Assembly: GCA_018304425.1 (NCBI GenBank) | Contig: JAGVWE010000003.1 | Location: 138,413-202,412, forward strand | Direction of reading: 5' to 3' | Length of the DNA: 64,000 nt | Source of the DNA: Candidatus Iainarchaeum sp. | Lineage (GTDB): Archaea; Iainarchaeota; Iainarchaeia; Iainarchaeales; UBA10219 | Part shown: positions 8,463 to 17,721 of the stretch, one piece after another | Position numbering within the stretch: position 1 is the stretch's first letter | How the letters are laid out: each line of letters starts with the position of its first letter | The notes under the pieces: model-generated | What the model was told of the DNA's origin: nothing | The model's input: only the letters and a program-made list of their open reading frames with translations | The model's database searches: none | Translations under genes and position numbers: made by a program

Positions 8463-9134
8463 TCAAACAATCCGTCCATCCCTCACGTGCACTACGCGTT
8501 CCGCGTAGTCCGCGATGTCGGGTTCGTGCGTGATGACCACAATGGTGCGGCCCTGCTTCTCGTGCAAGCCGACCAAGAAATCCATGATTTCGTCCTTGGT
8601 CGCGGAGTCCACGTTGCCGGTGGGTTCGTCCGCGAGGATGAGCGGTGGGCCAGTTGACAGGGCGCGCGCGATGGCCACGCGTTGGCGTTCCCCTCCGGAG
8701 AGCTGGGCCGGGAAATGAGTCAACCGGTGCCCAAGGCCCACCAGCTTCAAGAGCTTCCGGGCGCGTTCCCCCATTTCCTGTTCGCCGAAGTCATGGATGC
8801 GGAGGGGCAGCAACACGTTTTCGAGGACGTTGAGGGTGGGGTATAAGTTGAACATCTGGAAGATGAAGCCGATTTTGCGGCCCCGGATACGGGCCAACTC
8901 GCTTTCGCGGAGGCTGGAAACCGGTTGCCCATCCAGCCAGACCTCGCCCCGCGTGGGAACGTCCAGGCAACCGATGAGGTTCAACAGGGTGGACTTGCCC
9001 GAGCCGCTGGGCCCCATGACGGCCACGAACTCCCCTGGCTTGACTGCAAGGTTGACGCCCCGCACGGCCTGGACTTCGACTTCCTCCATTTGATAGGTCT
9101 TCCAGACGTTTCGCAATTCGATGACCGGCCGCAT
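8463..9134 (-). CDS. ABC transporter ATPase, MacB/LolD type
   Basis: All ABC ATPase motifs are present: Walker [10 protein letters not shown] (41-49), Q-loop near residue 93, signature LSGGE (145-149), Walker B LILADEP (165-171) and switch His in VITHEPD. The short 223-residue single-domain form and the neighbours identify it as the motor of the FtsX-type system encoded downstream (surface protein, then permease). It is first in the operon and is divergent from the membrane HTH regulator at 9211. Confidence 0.95.
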   Translation of the reverse strand: MRPVIELRNVWKTYQMEEVEVQAVRGVNLAVKPGEFVAVMGPSGSGKSTLLNLIGCLDVPTRGEVWLDGQPVSSLRESELARIRGRKIGFIFQMFNLYPTLNVLENVLLPLRIHDFGEQEMGERARKLLKLVGLGHRLTHFPAQLSGGERQRVAIARALSTGPPLILADEPTGNVDSATKDEIMDFLVGLHEKQGRTIVVITHEPDIADYAERVVHVRDGRIV

Positions 9135-9173
9135 GGTTTAAATGTAGGACGCAACCCTTAATATACGTTGAGT

Positions 9174-9205
9174 GAAACCAGTTGAAACGGGAAACGAGGT
9201 GAAAC
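9174..9205. promoter_or_regulatory. four GAAAC direct repeats between ABC operon and HTH gene
   Basis: GAAAC occurs at 9174, 9184, 9191 and 9201, that is at 10, 7 and 10 bp spacing, just downstream of a TATA-like TTAATATACG (9158-9167) and overlapping the leader of the HTH gene. Near-helical spacing suggests a protein-binding array, possibly for the adjacent HTH protein. Unproven. Confidence 0.35.
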
Positions 9206-9210
9206 GACTG

Positions 9211-9726
9211 ATGTCGACGGCGAAAAGGCACTCGTATGTCATGGTATTGGCCTTCTTGTATGCCGGCTTCTCCCTGGTTTTAACACTGCTGGTGGTGTAC
9301 CACCTCTTCTGGCGCCCGGAGGGCGGCGGCTTTGGCTTCCTGCCCCCGGGTGGCCGCGGTCACTCTCCCCTGTCTCCCTGGGCCTTAATCACTTCCGCGC
9401 CCTTCGTGGTGCTCTTGGCCGGCGGCCTCATCTCCCTATTCGCCGGCTACTCGATTTGGCAGTTGACGCGCAAAAAAGAGGTCCACGCGGCCCGGCACGG
9501 CGTCATGAACGCGTTACTGTTGCCCAATGAAGCCCGCCTCATCGGGTTGTTGAAGGCCTCCGAGAACGGCTTGACGCAGTCCAGGCTAGTGGTGGAGTCC
9601 GGCCTCTCCAAGGTGCAAGTGCACCGCATCGTCAAGAAACTGGAATCCCAGGACATCCTCTCCAAGCACAAGTACGGCTTGACCAACAAGCTCGTGCTCG
9701 CCAAGGACTACGCGGAACCAGCGTGA
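9211..9726 (+). CDS. membrane-anchored winged-helix regulator
   Basis: Two membrane helices (about residues 10-32 and 58-82) flank a Gly/Pro-rich external loop. The C-terminal cytoplasmic part (residues 100-171) is a winged helix with LIGLLKASENGLTQSRLVVE and recognition-helix-like LSKVQVHRIVKKLE. This matches membrane-bound HTH proteins of the COG2512 kind. GAGGTG at 9196-9201 supports the ATG at 9211; a GTG at 9172 is possible. Facing the MacB-like operon across 77 bp, it is a plausible sensor-regulator of that exporter. Confidence 0.85.
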   Translation: MSTAKRHSYVMVLAFLYAGFSLVLTLLVVYHLFWRPEGGGFGFLPPGGRGHSPLSPWALITSAPFVVLLAGGLISLFAGYSIWQLTRKKEVHAARHGVMNALLLPNEARLIGLLKASENGLTQSRLVVESGLSKVQVHRIVKKLESQDILSKHKYGLTNKLVLAKDYAEPA

Positions 9727-9739
9727 CGTCCGGCTTCGC

Positions 9740-10135
9740 TCAGGCCTTCGCCTTCTCTCCAAAGCACATTTCCGTTTTCGACTCGGTGCCTGGGACGCTG
9801 AAGACCACGCAGCCGTTGCCGACCGCTTTTTCGTTGCCCCTAAAGTGCTCCAGCGCGGTCTCGTCCAGGTAAAAGTCGGCCGTGACAGTCGAGTCCTTGG
9901 CTATGAGGTGGCAGAGCTTCCCTGCGCCCTCCAACCGGTCGCTGGAATAGTCCTCCAAGCCCACGATGGAAGGCATGTAATACTTCATGCCAATTTGGTC
10001 ACCGGGTTGGCACCATTGGCCGCCAAGGCTTCCGCCCTTCAAGCCCTTCATGGTTTGGGTGATGTCCTTGGACGAACAGCCGGCAAGCAGCAAAAGCAGG
10101 AGCAACAAACCCATTGCAAGCCAAGCGCGTTTCAC
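9740..10135 (-). CDS. small lipoprotein
   Basis: A leucine-rich signal ends in LLAGC (lipobox); the mature part is about 110 residues with four further Cys (WCQPGD, KLCHL, NGCVV, EMCFG) that could form two disulfides. A GTG at 10135 preceded by GGTGAG fits, because the upstream gene stops at 10137; an ATG at 10159 would overlap that gene. Family not recognised. It is probably cotranscribed with the Cys-rich secreted protein upstream. Confidence 0.75.
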   Translation of the reverse strand: MKRAWLAMGLLLLLLLLAGCSSKDITQTMKGLKGGSLGGQWCQPGDQIGMKYYMPSIVGLEDYSSDRLEGAGKLCHLIAKDSTVTADFYLDETALEHFRGNEKAVGNGCVVFSVPGTESKTEMCFGEKAKA

Positions 10136-10136
10136 G

Positions 10137-11435
10137 TCACTCACCTTTCCTGAACTCAAAGTACTGCGAGGAAATGCCGATGCTGTTCAAAATGCTGGTA
10201 GAAGTCTCGGAACCGCTGGGGCTCGTGCCTCCCGTGGGCACCAACTGGAAGTAGGTGCAGTCGCTGCTCGTGGAGAGGTTGCCGCGCACCGTGTAAGGCT
10301 CGGCAATCGAGCCCGTCATGGTAAAGGCCTTGTCGTCAAACGAACCCGAGAGATAGGCCACGGCGCCCGGAATGTTGTTGTATTCGTTGAAGACCGAGGC
10401 CTGGAAGCCCTGGTTGGAGCCCGTGACCTCGGCCCGACCCACCTTGAGACTGCCCTGCACCCAGTTCCAGGTGCCCATGAAGCTGCAGGCGGCCTCCGGT
10501 GGCTGCGCGGGAGGCAACTCGACGGGGGGCCGCTTGACGGGAGGGAGCGGCGGTTGGGTGGGCGGCTGTTCCGTGGGCGGGTAGTAGGGCGGTTGCTCGG
10601 CAGGCGGCGTGTATGGCGGCTGCGGAGGCGTTTCCATGCTTTCCCCTTTCTTGAGGACGGACTGCAGCAAGTCCACGAGTTGCTGGGTGCGCTCGGGGCC
10701 CAAGGCGTTCAAGAGCTGGCGGAGGTTCCGCGTGTTGTGGACGAAGTGCGCGTAAATGAGTTCGCTCATCATCGAGTCCAAGCCCGGGACGAGGAAGGTG
10801 TCGCCGCGGGGCGCGTATTTTATGAGGGACTTTATTTCGTCGGGCGCGTGCTCGACCATCAACTCCATGACGTCGTCGGGGATGCTGGACACCAGGCGCT
10901 TGAGGTTTTCCTTCACCGTCTTCGGGTCGAGGCAGACCGTGTGCAGGTCGTCAAACTGGCCCTCGCATTCGCACTTTTTTCCGTTCACCGAGAGGGAGGA
11001 GTTCGCGGGGCAGCCGTCGTCGCGGCCGTGGACGTAGAAATTGTAGAAGAATTCCTCGAGGTCGCGGCCCTGCGCGCGGACGGCGTTGCAGACGGCCGAA
11101 AACTTATCGCCATAGTGAAGCGGCCGGCACTGGCCGCTGGCAAAGCATTTATTGCAGTCCTTGACCAGGACTTCGGCTTCCGTTTCGGCGTCAATGGGTC
11201 GTCCGTCATCAGAGTAACCGCCGGGGCCATACTTCCAGGGCTCCTGGATGCATTGCTGGCTGCACTTGTTCAGAACCTTCCACTCGCATTGCACGAACTT
11301 CTGGCAAGCCTTGGCGCATTCCGCGGCGCAGACCGCGTAAAGGGCGCGGTCCTTGGAAACGGTGTAGTTGGCTGCCCAGACAGAAGCCGCAAGCAAGACC
11401 AAAAACGCTCCCACTAACCCCCAACCATGCTTCAT
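10137..11435 (-). CDS. secreted Cys-rich protein with Pro-rich linker
   Basis: The 432-residue protein has a signal peptide (cleavage near ASVWA-ANY), a Cys-rich N-terminal domain (residues 35-165, many CxxxC spacings such as CAAECAKAC), a helical middle (170-265), a Pro-rich linker (about 275-315, repeated PP.QPP units), and a beta-rich C-terminal domain starting CSFMGTWNWVQGS that looks like a lipocalin/DUF-type barrel. Not recognised as a named family. It leads a two-gene operon with the small lipoprotein and probably acts at the cell surface. Confidence 0.8.
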   Translation of the reverse strand: MKHGWGLVGAFLVLLAASVWAANYTVSKDRALYAVCAAECAKACQKFVQCEWKVLNKCSQQCIQEPWKYGPGGYSDDGRPIDAETEAEVLVKDCNKCFASGQCRPLHYGDKFSAVCNAVRAQGRDLEEFFYNFYVHGRDDGCPANSSLSVNGKKCECEGQFDDLHTVCLDPKTVKENLKRLVSSIPDDVMELMVEHAPDEIKSLIKYAPRGDTFLVPGLDSMMSELIYAHFVHNTRNLRQLLNALGPERTQQLVDLLQSVLKKGESMETPPQPPYTPPAEQPPYYPPTEQPPTQPPLPPVKRPPVELPPAQPPEAACSFMGTWNWVQGSLKVGRAEVTGSNQGFQASVFNEYNNIPGAVAYLSGSFDDKAFTMTGSIAEPYTVRGNLSTSSDCTYFQLVPTGGTSPSGSETSTSILNSIGISSQYFEFRKGE

Positions 11436-11545
11436 GGGCTTGGCCCACGGAATAACGTTGACCCCGTATTTATAGGTTTCGTTCGGGGTTAGGCGGGCTC
11501 ATAGGGCCGCAAAAGGAATAAATAGGCGGGCGGCATAATGCATGC

Positions 11546-12490
11546 ATGCGACGCATGCCGCCAGCCAAACGCCGGCCTTACCCCAACGCTTCCAACCTCG
11601 CCCCGGAAATCGCCGAACGTGGCAGGGCCTTTGACGACGCACCCGAACCCGGGCCACGTACGCGCAGGCAAGTCATCGCTGACGCCAAAGCCTACCTGCG
11701 CGCGGCAAGCACGGTGAAGAACAGGACGCCCGAACAGATACTGGATATCAAGCGGGCACGGCAGCGGCAAATGAGGAACCGGCGATGGCATCCAAGGTGG
11801 CGCTTGAAGAACCTCCTGAAACACGATGCAGAACTCCGCAAGGCCTACCACCGGCTGGGCCCCGCAACGCATGATTCCCCAAAACGCATCCTGGGCAGGG
11901 CGCTTGCCGTCGCAGAAGCCGCAGAAATCGCAAGAGGGGGAACGGGGCGCACGGCCGTGCGGAGGGTCTTGGCCAAGCTACGGGCACACTGGCCCCCCTA
12001 TGTGACGGTAGCCGCCATGGCAGAGCTTAACCGAGCGGATCCGACTACCCGGCGGTTCACCCGCATCCGCAGCGAGAACCTGGCCAACCCCAGCCAATTT
12101 CCAAAAGAAAAAAAGAACCGCATCGTGACTGCTTGGGAAACCGCGGGCAAGGAAATCAAGGGTGCCTGGCGGCGGCTGCGAGCGGAAGATCGAAAGATAT
12201 CGCTGGGCGACATCAGCTGGGTGCTGGTCGAACGCGGACTGAAAAGGCTGCCGCCCCGCAGGGACTCCCATCAGGCCTTTTTCACGGGACTCACCAGCGA
12301 GCGAACACGGCCACTTGGGCTCTCACCGTTCCAGACCCTCGTGCTGGCCGAACTCCGGACTCCACAGTCCATCGTGGAGATTGCCGTGAAACTCGGCGTG
12401 GACCCGGCACAGGTGTCCCGCGCCCGCCTACGAATCCTGAGAAAGGCCGGCGTGTGGCGCCCTGAAAGACACCGGTCACCGGGAAGATAG
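11546..12490 (+). CDS. Arg-rich orphan protein with C-terminal HTH (314 aa)
   Basis: The start MRRMPPAKRRPYP is strongly basic. A TATA-like GGAATAAATAGG (11512-11523) lies about 25 bp before the ATG, indicating a leaderless transcript. The body is helical and Arg/Ala-rich with Trp-Arg clusters. Residues about 265-300 (FQTLVLAELRTPQSIVEIA, then VDPAQVSRARLRILRKAGV) read as a helix-turn-helix of sigma-like or MarR-like type. No named family recognised. It stands alone and is the largest HTH-bearing member of the Arg-rich orphan set. Confidence 0.7.
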   Translation: MRRMPPAKRRPYPNASNLAPEIAERGRAFDDAPEPGPRTRRQVIADAKAYLRAASTVKNRTPEQILDIKRARQRQMRNRRWHPRWRLKNLLKHDAELRKAYHRLGPATHDSPKRILGRALAVAEAAEIARGGTGRTAVRRVLAKLRAHWPPYVTVAAMAELNRADPTTRRFTRIRSENLANPSQFPKEKKNRIVTAWETAGKEIKGAWRRLRAEDRKISLGDISWVLVERGLKRLPPRRDSHQAFFTGLTSERTRPLGLSPFQTLVLAELRTPQSIVEIAVKLGVDPAQVSRARLRILRKAGVWRPERHRSPGR

Positions 12491-12552
12491 CCTGCACCTT
12501 TAAATAGTTCCTCGGCCCAGATGGTATAGCTCCCAAGAATTGTTTGAATCCA

Positions 12553-12915
12553 GTGATTGCCTTGCAGGTTGGAGAGTTGCGGCCTTACGCGAAAAAAGTG
12601 GAAGTAATCGTCAAAGTACTCGACAAGAACGAGGCCAGGGAAGTCCACTCCAAGCTTGACAACCGAAACCACTCCGTCACCGAGGCGCTCGTCGGGGATT
12701 CCTCGGGAACCATCCTGCTCACTCTCTGGGATGACGCCATCGACAAGCTCGTCACCGGCAAATGCTACAAGCTCTCCAACGCCTTCACGTCTCTCTTCAA
12801 GAACACGCTGCGCTTGAACCTCGGCAGGTACGGCAAGCTCGAAGATCACCCCGAAGACGTGGCAGCCAACGCCCACCACAACCTGTCCGAGAAAGAGTTC
12901 GAGGGCCGAGGGTAA
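12553..12915 (+). CDS. OB-fold single-stranded DNA-binding protein (SOSS-B/RPA-like)
   Basis: The product of about 120 residues is one OB fold: VGELRPYAKKVEVIVKVLDK starts strand 1, VTEALVGDSSGTILLTLWDD is the typical strand 2-3 segment with a conserved LTLWDD, and KCYKLSNAF leads to the last strands. Archaeal SSB/RPA and SOSS-B proteins show this pattern. TTTAAATAG at 12499-12507 is the TATA box. The start is uncertain: TTG 12544, GTG 12553 and a later TTG are all in frame. Likely role is ssDNA protection or repair. Confidence 0.8.
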   Translation: MIALQVGELRPYAKKVEVIVKVLDKNEAREVHSKLDNRNHSVTEALVGDSSGTILLTLWDDAIDKLVTGKCYKLSNAFTSLFKNTLRLNLGRYGKLEDHPEDVAANAHHNLSEKEFEGRG

Positions 12916-12934
12916 GGTTGCGGGCCGGCGGGCT

Positions 12935-13924
12935 TCAGGACGGGAGTTCCTGGCCGGGAAACTTGGCGGCGAAACGGCGACGCAGTTCGACCACGTCTGC
13001 CCGGCTGAAATGGGCCGGGTGGGTGCGCAAGAGCCTCGAGAGCGCGGTGACGTCGGCCCCTCCAGGATTCCGGGCACTGGCCAAAAGGAGTGCGGCAGCC
13101 CGGACATAGTGCTTTTTTTCATAGGCCTTCGCAATGGCAGCGGCATAGCGGTTCTTCGGGGACTGGATTCTACCGGGACGCTTCCGAGAAAGCGAATAGG
13201 GCACTTCGGGGAGCGGCTCGTGGAAGCGCAGACGATAATTCCGCCGGACAATCTCTCGCTCGGTCTCCCTCAGCGGGGTCTCCAAAGAGGCGTTCCCGAA
13301 GATCAGCCGGATCTTGATTCTCGCCCCTGGAGTGCCTTCGAGGATATACCATTGCAACGCATCGAACACCCTTCCATCCCTCATCGCGGCTGCCCCCTCT
13401 TCCTCGTATCGCTCGGCCGGCCGAAGCATGCTGCTCAGCGACCTGGTGGTCTCAGGCTCGACGTAGCGAGGACTCACGTCCCCAGATGAAAGCCATGCGC
13501 GCACGCGCTCCGACATCCGGTGGATGGTGCCGAACTCGTCGCAATAGGGGCCGAGCGCCTCGACGAGTTCCCTCGCTTTTTCGTGGTCGGTCTTCGCCAG
13601 GTGCTCCGCGACCGCCAGGGCCTTCTGCTGCAGGTAACGTCTGAAGGTCTGCCTGACGCTGGCGTCGCGGATGGCGAGGAAGTTCTCGGCCAAGCGGAAC
13701 CACTTGTACACGTCCGGGACCTCGACCCCGGTGTTCCGGAAGAAGGTCCGTGCCCTCCGCTCCGCGAGCTCGTGCCGGCCGTGCAGGAAATCTAAGTCCA
13801 CGGCAGCGGAGACCGCATCGAGGGCCTTGGAGAGAGTCCTCTGCAGGGTTACCCGTTTCGCCTCAGGCAGTTTCCCACGCCCGCGGGTGAGGCCATGCCG
13901 TGCCCTGGAGGGAATCGCCGCCAT
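12935..13924 (-). CDS. Arg-rich orphan helical protein (329 aa)
   Basis: TATA-like GATTAAATAGG at 13945-13955 lies about 25 bp before the ATG at 13924. The protein is almost wholly helical and Ala/Arg/Glu-rich, with a basic N-terminus (RARHGLTRGRGK) and repeated helix pairs (AVAEHLAKTDHEKARELVEA, GRVFDALQWYI, KHYVRAAALLLASA) that resemble TPR-like hairpins. No family recognised. It converges on the OB-fold gene with 19 bp between stops. Confidence 0.65.
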   Translation of the reverse strand: MAAIPSRARHGLTRGRGKLPEAKRVTLQRTLSKALDAVSAAVDLDFLHGRHELAERRARTFFRNTGVEVPDVYKWFRLAENFLAIRDASVRQTFRRYLQQKALAVAEHLAKTDHEKARELVEALGPYCDEFGTIHRMSERVRAWLSSGDVSPRYVEPETTRSLSSMLRPAERYEEEGAAAMRDGRVFDALQWYILEGTPGARIKIRLIFGNASLETPLRETEREIVRRNYRLRFHEPLPEVPYSLSRKRPGRIQSPKNRYAAAIAKAYEKKHYVRAAALLLASARNPGGADVTALSRLLRTHPAHFSRADVVELRRRFAAKFPGQELPS

Positions 13925-14180
13925 GCAAAAACTAGCCTCCGCCCCCCTATTTAATCGTTTCGAGTAGGGGGGTGGACGGGACCAAGGCCCGGAGCACTCC
14001 TTAAAACCCTTTCTCCCCCCAAACTGAGTCTATGAACGGCAGAAGGGATCTAGAAATACTCCGGCAAATACCTCTCAGAAGGGGCCTTCGGCAAATTCTG
14101 CGGTACTAGCGCCGCGCCCAGCCGTTCGAATACCCCGTTTTTTAAACCTGTTTCCCTTGAAAACAATGGAACTAGGCCCG

Positions 14181-14254
14181 GGGCCCGTAGCTCAGCCTGG
14201 CAGAGCATTGGTCTTATACACCAAGCGCCGGCGGTTCAAATCCGCCCGGGCCCA
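14181..14254 (+). tRNA. tRNA-Ile (anticodon UAU)
   Basis: A complete 74-nt cloverleaf: acceptor GGGCCCG/CGGGCCC with discriminator A, D-stem GCTC/GAGC, anticodon stem TTGGT/ACCAA with loop CTTATAC, and T-arm GGCGG/CCGCC around TTCAAAT. The loop gives anticodon UAU with A37, as needed for reading AUA (Ile). No CCA is encoded and no intron is seen. Most archaea read AUA with a CAU tRNA carrying agmatidine at the wobble base; UAU isoacceptors are known only from a few lineages such as Nanoarchaeum and Korarchaeum. A TATA-like TTTTTTAAACC lies at 14140-14150. ileS begins 24 bp downstream. Confidence 0.93.
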
Positions 14255-14277
14255 TTCCAGCGCGAGGCGCTCAACCC

Positions 14278-17181
14278 ATGACCGACAAGAAAAACCTGGA
14301 GCCCTTCACCCTCCAAAAAGAAGAAGAAGTGAAGGCCTTCTGGAAGCAGGCGGGCGTTCCCGAAAAGGTGCGGAAGCAGCACGCGGGCAAGGGCAAGCCC
14401 TATTACTTCATGGACGGGCCGCCTTACGCGACCGGCCACATCCACATGGGAACGGCCTTGAACAAGGTGTTGAAGGACGTGGCTTTGCGCTCCAAGCGCA
14501 TGGAGGGCTTCGATGTCTTCGACCGGCCCGGCTATGACACGCATGGCCTGCCCATCGAGCACCAAATCGAGAAGGAACTGGGCTTCAAGGTGAAAGCCGA
14601 CATCGAACGGTTTGGGGTCAAGCCCTTCGTGGAGAAATGCAGGGAGTACGCGACGCGCTTCATCGGCACCATGAACGAGGAATTCGGGAACCTCGGCGTG
14701 TGGATGGACTGGAAGAACCCGTACCTGACGCTGAGCAACGAGTACGTGGAAGCCATCTGGTGGACGTTCAAGACCGCCTACGAAAAGGACTTGTTGTACT
14801 TGGACAGCTACTCGGTGCACGTATGCCCCCGGTGCGCGACCGCCGTGGCGTACAACGAGATAGAGTATTCCAAGGTCGGCGACGCCAGCGTCTACTACAA
14901 GCTGACCCTAAAAGACCAGCCCAACACCCACCTGGCGGTGTGGACGACCACCCCTTGGACCATCCCCGCCAACCGCGGGGTCATGGTGCATCCAGACTAC
15001 GAGTACGCTTTCGTGGAAACCAGGGAGCACGGCACCCTGGTGGTCGCGAAGGACCTGGTCTCCAAGCTCATGCCCAAGTTCGGCGTCAAAGAGCACCGCG
15101 TGACGCAGGTGAAGAAGGGAGCCGAATTGGTTGGTCTCCGGTATTCCGACCCGCTTGGCAAGCACATGAAAATGTCGTACACGGAAAAGGATTTGCGCGT
15201 CATCCCAAGCCCCCGCTACGTGAACCTCACGGATGGAACTGGCTTGGTGCACTGCGCGCCCGGCCACGGAAGGGAGGACTACGAGGAAGGCAAGCGCCAC
15301 GGCCTGAGCATCGCGTGCCCCGTGGACCTCACGGGCACGCTGAAACCCGAAACCGGGAAGTACGCGGGCAAGCGCGCGAAAATCGTGGACGCGGAAATCG
15401 TGGAAGACTTGAAAGCCGATGGCTTCGTGTTGGGCGAGGAAAAGTACGTGCACGATTATCCCTTCTGCTGGCGGTGCAAGCAGGCCCTGCTCATGCTGGC
15501 CGTGCCCCAGTGGTTTTTCCGCGTGACCAAGCTGCGCGAAAAGATGCTGAAAGAAAACGAGGAAGTCAACTGGGTGCCGGGCTGGATGAAGGACCGCATG
15601 AAGAACTGGCTCGAGAACCTGGGCGACTGGCCGGTTTCCAGGGAACGCTACTGGGGGACGCCGCTGCCCATCTGGCAATGCGGTGCCGCCGATGCCCCGG
15701 GCTGCGGGCACATCGAGGTGTTCGGTTCGGTGGCCGAGCTGGGCGGGAAAGCCAGGCTACCCAAGGAACTGAATCTACACAAGCCGGAGATTGACGGAAT
15801 AACCTTCCCCTGCCTCAAGTGCCGCAAGGAGATGAAGCGCATCCCCCACGTCCTAGACGTCTGGTTCGACGCGGGAGTTTCCTCTTGGGGGGCACTTGAC
15901 TACTCGAGGGACGACCAACTGTTCAAGCGCTATTGGCCGGCCGACCTCAACATCGAGGGCACGGACCAGGTGCGGGGCTGGTGGAACTCCGAAATCATCA
16001 CTTCCACGATTTGCTTTGACGCCAAGCCCTTCAAGAACATCGCCGTGCACGGCATGGTGCTGGACATCACGGGCAGCAAGATGTCCAAGTCAAAGGGCAA
16101 CGTGATTGGGCCCGCGGAAGTCATCGCCAAACACAACCGCGACTACTTGCGCTACTTTTTGGTCAGCGAGAGCCGGGGAGAGGACTTCAACTTCTCGTGG
16201 GATGCCTTCAAGGACATCGGGCGGTTCTTCAACATCCTGTGGAACACGTATAACTTCGCGCAAATGTACGCGTTCGTGGACTTCAAGGAATCCGCGGCGA
16301 AGGCGAAGCTGAACGTCGAAGACCAGTGGATTCTCAGCAAAATGAATTCCCTGGTGAAGAAAGTGCGGGAAGCCTATGACTCCTACGAGTATTTCAAGGC
16401 CCCGGATGCCATCAACCGGTTCGTGTTGGAGGACCTGAGCCGCACCTATGTCAAGCTCATCCGCGACCGCGTTGGAACAAAGGACGGGCGGGGCGCCGAG
16501 GAAACGCTCAACTACTGCCTCGTGACCCTGGCCCGGCTGTTGGCGCCCATTACCCCCCACGTGACCGAATACGTGTACCAGCACTTTAAGGGGCCAAGCC
16601 TTCCGGAAAGCATCCACTTGCTGTCCTTGCCGGAACCCGAGGAAAAGCGGATGGACGCGGGCCTGGAAAAGGAAATGGAGTTGGCCATGGAAATCGCGCA
16701 AGCCACGCTGGCCTTGCGCGAGGAAAAGAAGCTGCGCCTGCGCTGGCCGCTCAACGAGTTGGTCGTGCAGTCGAAGGACGGAAGGGGCGTAGGGCGCGCC
16801 GCGGGCATCCTGGCCACGATGTGCAACGTGAAAAAGGTTTCCGAGGCCACGACGGCCCCCAAGGGAGAGTATGCCAGCAAGCCTGTCGACGAGTTGACTC
16901 TGCACCTCAACACGGCTGCCGATGAAAGGCTGCGCGACGAGTGGGAGGTCAGGGAACTGGTGCGGCGCGTGCAGGAACTGAGGAAAGAAGCAAAGCTCCA
17001 GCCCGGCCAAAAAGTGGACTTGCTGATTGCCTGCGACGACGGCAAATTCCTCGAAGCCCACCGGAAGGCCGTCGAGGAAGAGACGCACACGCGGTTTGTG
17101 AACGGCGAGGGCCTGCCCCCAGCAGGGGAGAAACGCGAGAAGCTATTGGACCGCGTGTTCTACGTCAAGCTGAAGCCCTAG
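14278..17181 (+). CDS. ileS: isoleucyl-tRNA synthetase
   Basis: This 967-residue class Ia synthetase charges tRNA-Ile. The HIGH-type motif is HIHMG (54-58) and the KMSKS motif is at 601-605. An editing (CP1) insert is visible between residues about 190 and 400 (VWTTTPWTIPAN, then GLVHCAPGHG), and Cys pairs such as VCPRC suggest zinc sites. The anticodon-binding domain follows residue 640. It is slightly short for archaeal IleRS. The tRNA-Ile(UAU) gene lies just upstream, so tRNA and synthetase may share a transcript. Confidence 0.97.
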   Translation: MTDKKNLEPFTLQKEEEVKAFWKQAGVPEKVRKQHAGKGKPYYFMDGPPYATGHIHMGTALNKVLKDVALRSKRMEGFDVFDRPGYDTHGLPIEHQIEKELGFKVKADIERFGVKPFVEKCREYATRFIGTMNEEFGNLGVWMDWKNPYLTLSNEYVEAIWWTFKTAYEKDLLYLDSYSVHVCPRCATAVAYNEIEYSKVGDASVYYKLTLKDQPNTHLAVWTTTPWTIPANRGVMVHPDYEYAFVETREHGTLVVAKDLVSKLMPKFGVKEHRVTQVKKGAELVGLRYSDPLGKHMKMSYTEKDLRVIPSPRYVNLTDGTGLVHCAPGHGREDYEEGKRHGLSIACPVDLTGTLKPETGKYAGKRAKIVDAEIVEDLKADGFVLGEEKYVHDYPFCWRCKQALLMLAVPQWFFRVTKLREKMLKENEEVNWVPGWMKDRMKNWLENLGDWPVSRERYWGTPLPIWQCGAADAPGCGHIEVFGSVAELGGKARLPKELNLHKPEIDGITFPCLKCRKEMKRIPHVLDVWFDAGVSSWGALDYSRDDQLFKRYWPADLNIEGTDQVRGWWNSEIITSTICFDAKPFKNIAVHGMVLDITGSKMSKSKGNVIGPAEVIAKHNRDYLRYFLVSESRGEDFNFSWDAFKDIGRFFNILWNTYNFAQMYAFVDFKESAAKAKLNVEDQWILSKMNSLVKKVREAYDSYEYFKAPDAINRFVLEDLSRTYVKLIRDRVGTKDGRGAEETLNYCLVTLARLLAPITPHVTEYVYQHFKGPSLPESIHLLSLPEPEEKRMDAGLEKEMELAMEIAQATLALREEKKLRLRWPLNELVVQSKDGRGVGRAAGILATMCNVKKVSEATTAPKGEYASKPVDELTLHLNTAADERLRDEWEVRELVRRVQELRKEAKLQPGQKVDLLIACDDGKFLEAHRKAVEEETHTRFVNGEGLPPAGEKREKLLDRVFYVKLKP

Positions 17182-17243
17182 TTATCGGCAATCGACGAAG
17201 TAAGTTTATTAAGCAGGTGGGTGCCATTAGTTCCGGAGAATGC

Positions 17244-17393
17244 ATGGGTTGGCTAGGATTTCCAAAATACCAGTGGCGCGGATTAAGCTATCTACTGGTG
17301 ATTGGTGGCATCGGCTTGTTGCTCCTCAAAGAATACGCGGTGGGCGCCCCCTTGATAATCATTGGCGGCTTGATAGGAATAACCAATGGGTAA
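17244..17393 (+). CDS. 49-aa membrane protein
   Basis: CCGGAGAA precedes the ATG at 17244 by about 6 bp. The product (MGWLGFPKYQWRGLSYLLVI, then two hydrophobic segments rich in Gly, Leu and Ile) has two closely spaced membrane helices. Its last codons overlap the next gene's start by 8 bp, suggesting translational coupling. Function unknown. Confidence 0.65.
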   Translation: MGWLGFPKYQWRGLSYLLVIGGIGLLLLKEYAVGAPLIIIGGLIGITNG

Positions 17394-17715
17394 GAACATG
17401 AATCCGAGGGAATCACGAGCATTTGGTGCCGGAAAACTGAAGCACGACCGCATGATTAAAATCACGGCCCTGGTGCTCACTTTCGGCGGCTCCATTCTTG
17501 CCGGCCTCGCATTCAATGAAAAAATCCTGCTTCCCGCAAGCAAGGAAATAATCATCGTATTGTTGGCAGGCATCCTGTTCCTGTTGCTGCTTTTCCAAAA
17601 CGCGAAGTTGAACGCGCTGGAACAAATTTTGGGCTGGGATGAAAAAGCCGAAGAAGGAAAGATGAATCTGCTCGCCCGGTGGATTGACAAAGCAATTAAG
17701 CCAATCACAAGATAA
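17386..17715 (+). CDS. small membrane protein (109 aa)
   Basis: Two membrane helices (about residues 25-45 and 52-70) are followed by an amphipathic C-terminal helix ending in basic residues. It overlaps the preceding 49-aa membrane protein gene, so the pair probably works together. An ATG at 17398 (MNPRES) is an alternative start. Family not recognised. Confidence 0.7.
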   Translation: MGKNMNPRESRAFGAGKLKHDRMIKITALVLTFGGSILAGLAFNEKILLPASKEIIIVLLAGILFLLLLFQNAKLNALEQILGWDEKAEEGKMNLLARWIDKAIKPITR

Positions 17716-17721
17716 CAGAAG

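Noticed and set aside
7193-8479. Single 428-aa reading of the COG1361-like gene from 8479
   Set aside because: Its N-terminal half is Gly/Gln/His-rich noise; only the part after about 7880 is real, with the true N-terminus in another frame.
14032-14109. 25-codon ORF before tRNA-Ile (MNGRRDLEILRQIPLRRGLR start)
   Set aside because: A weak TATA-like sequence precedes it, but it is too short and lacks any family or coding signal to call.
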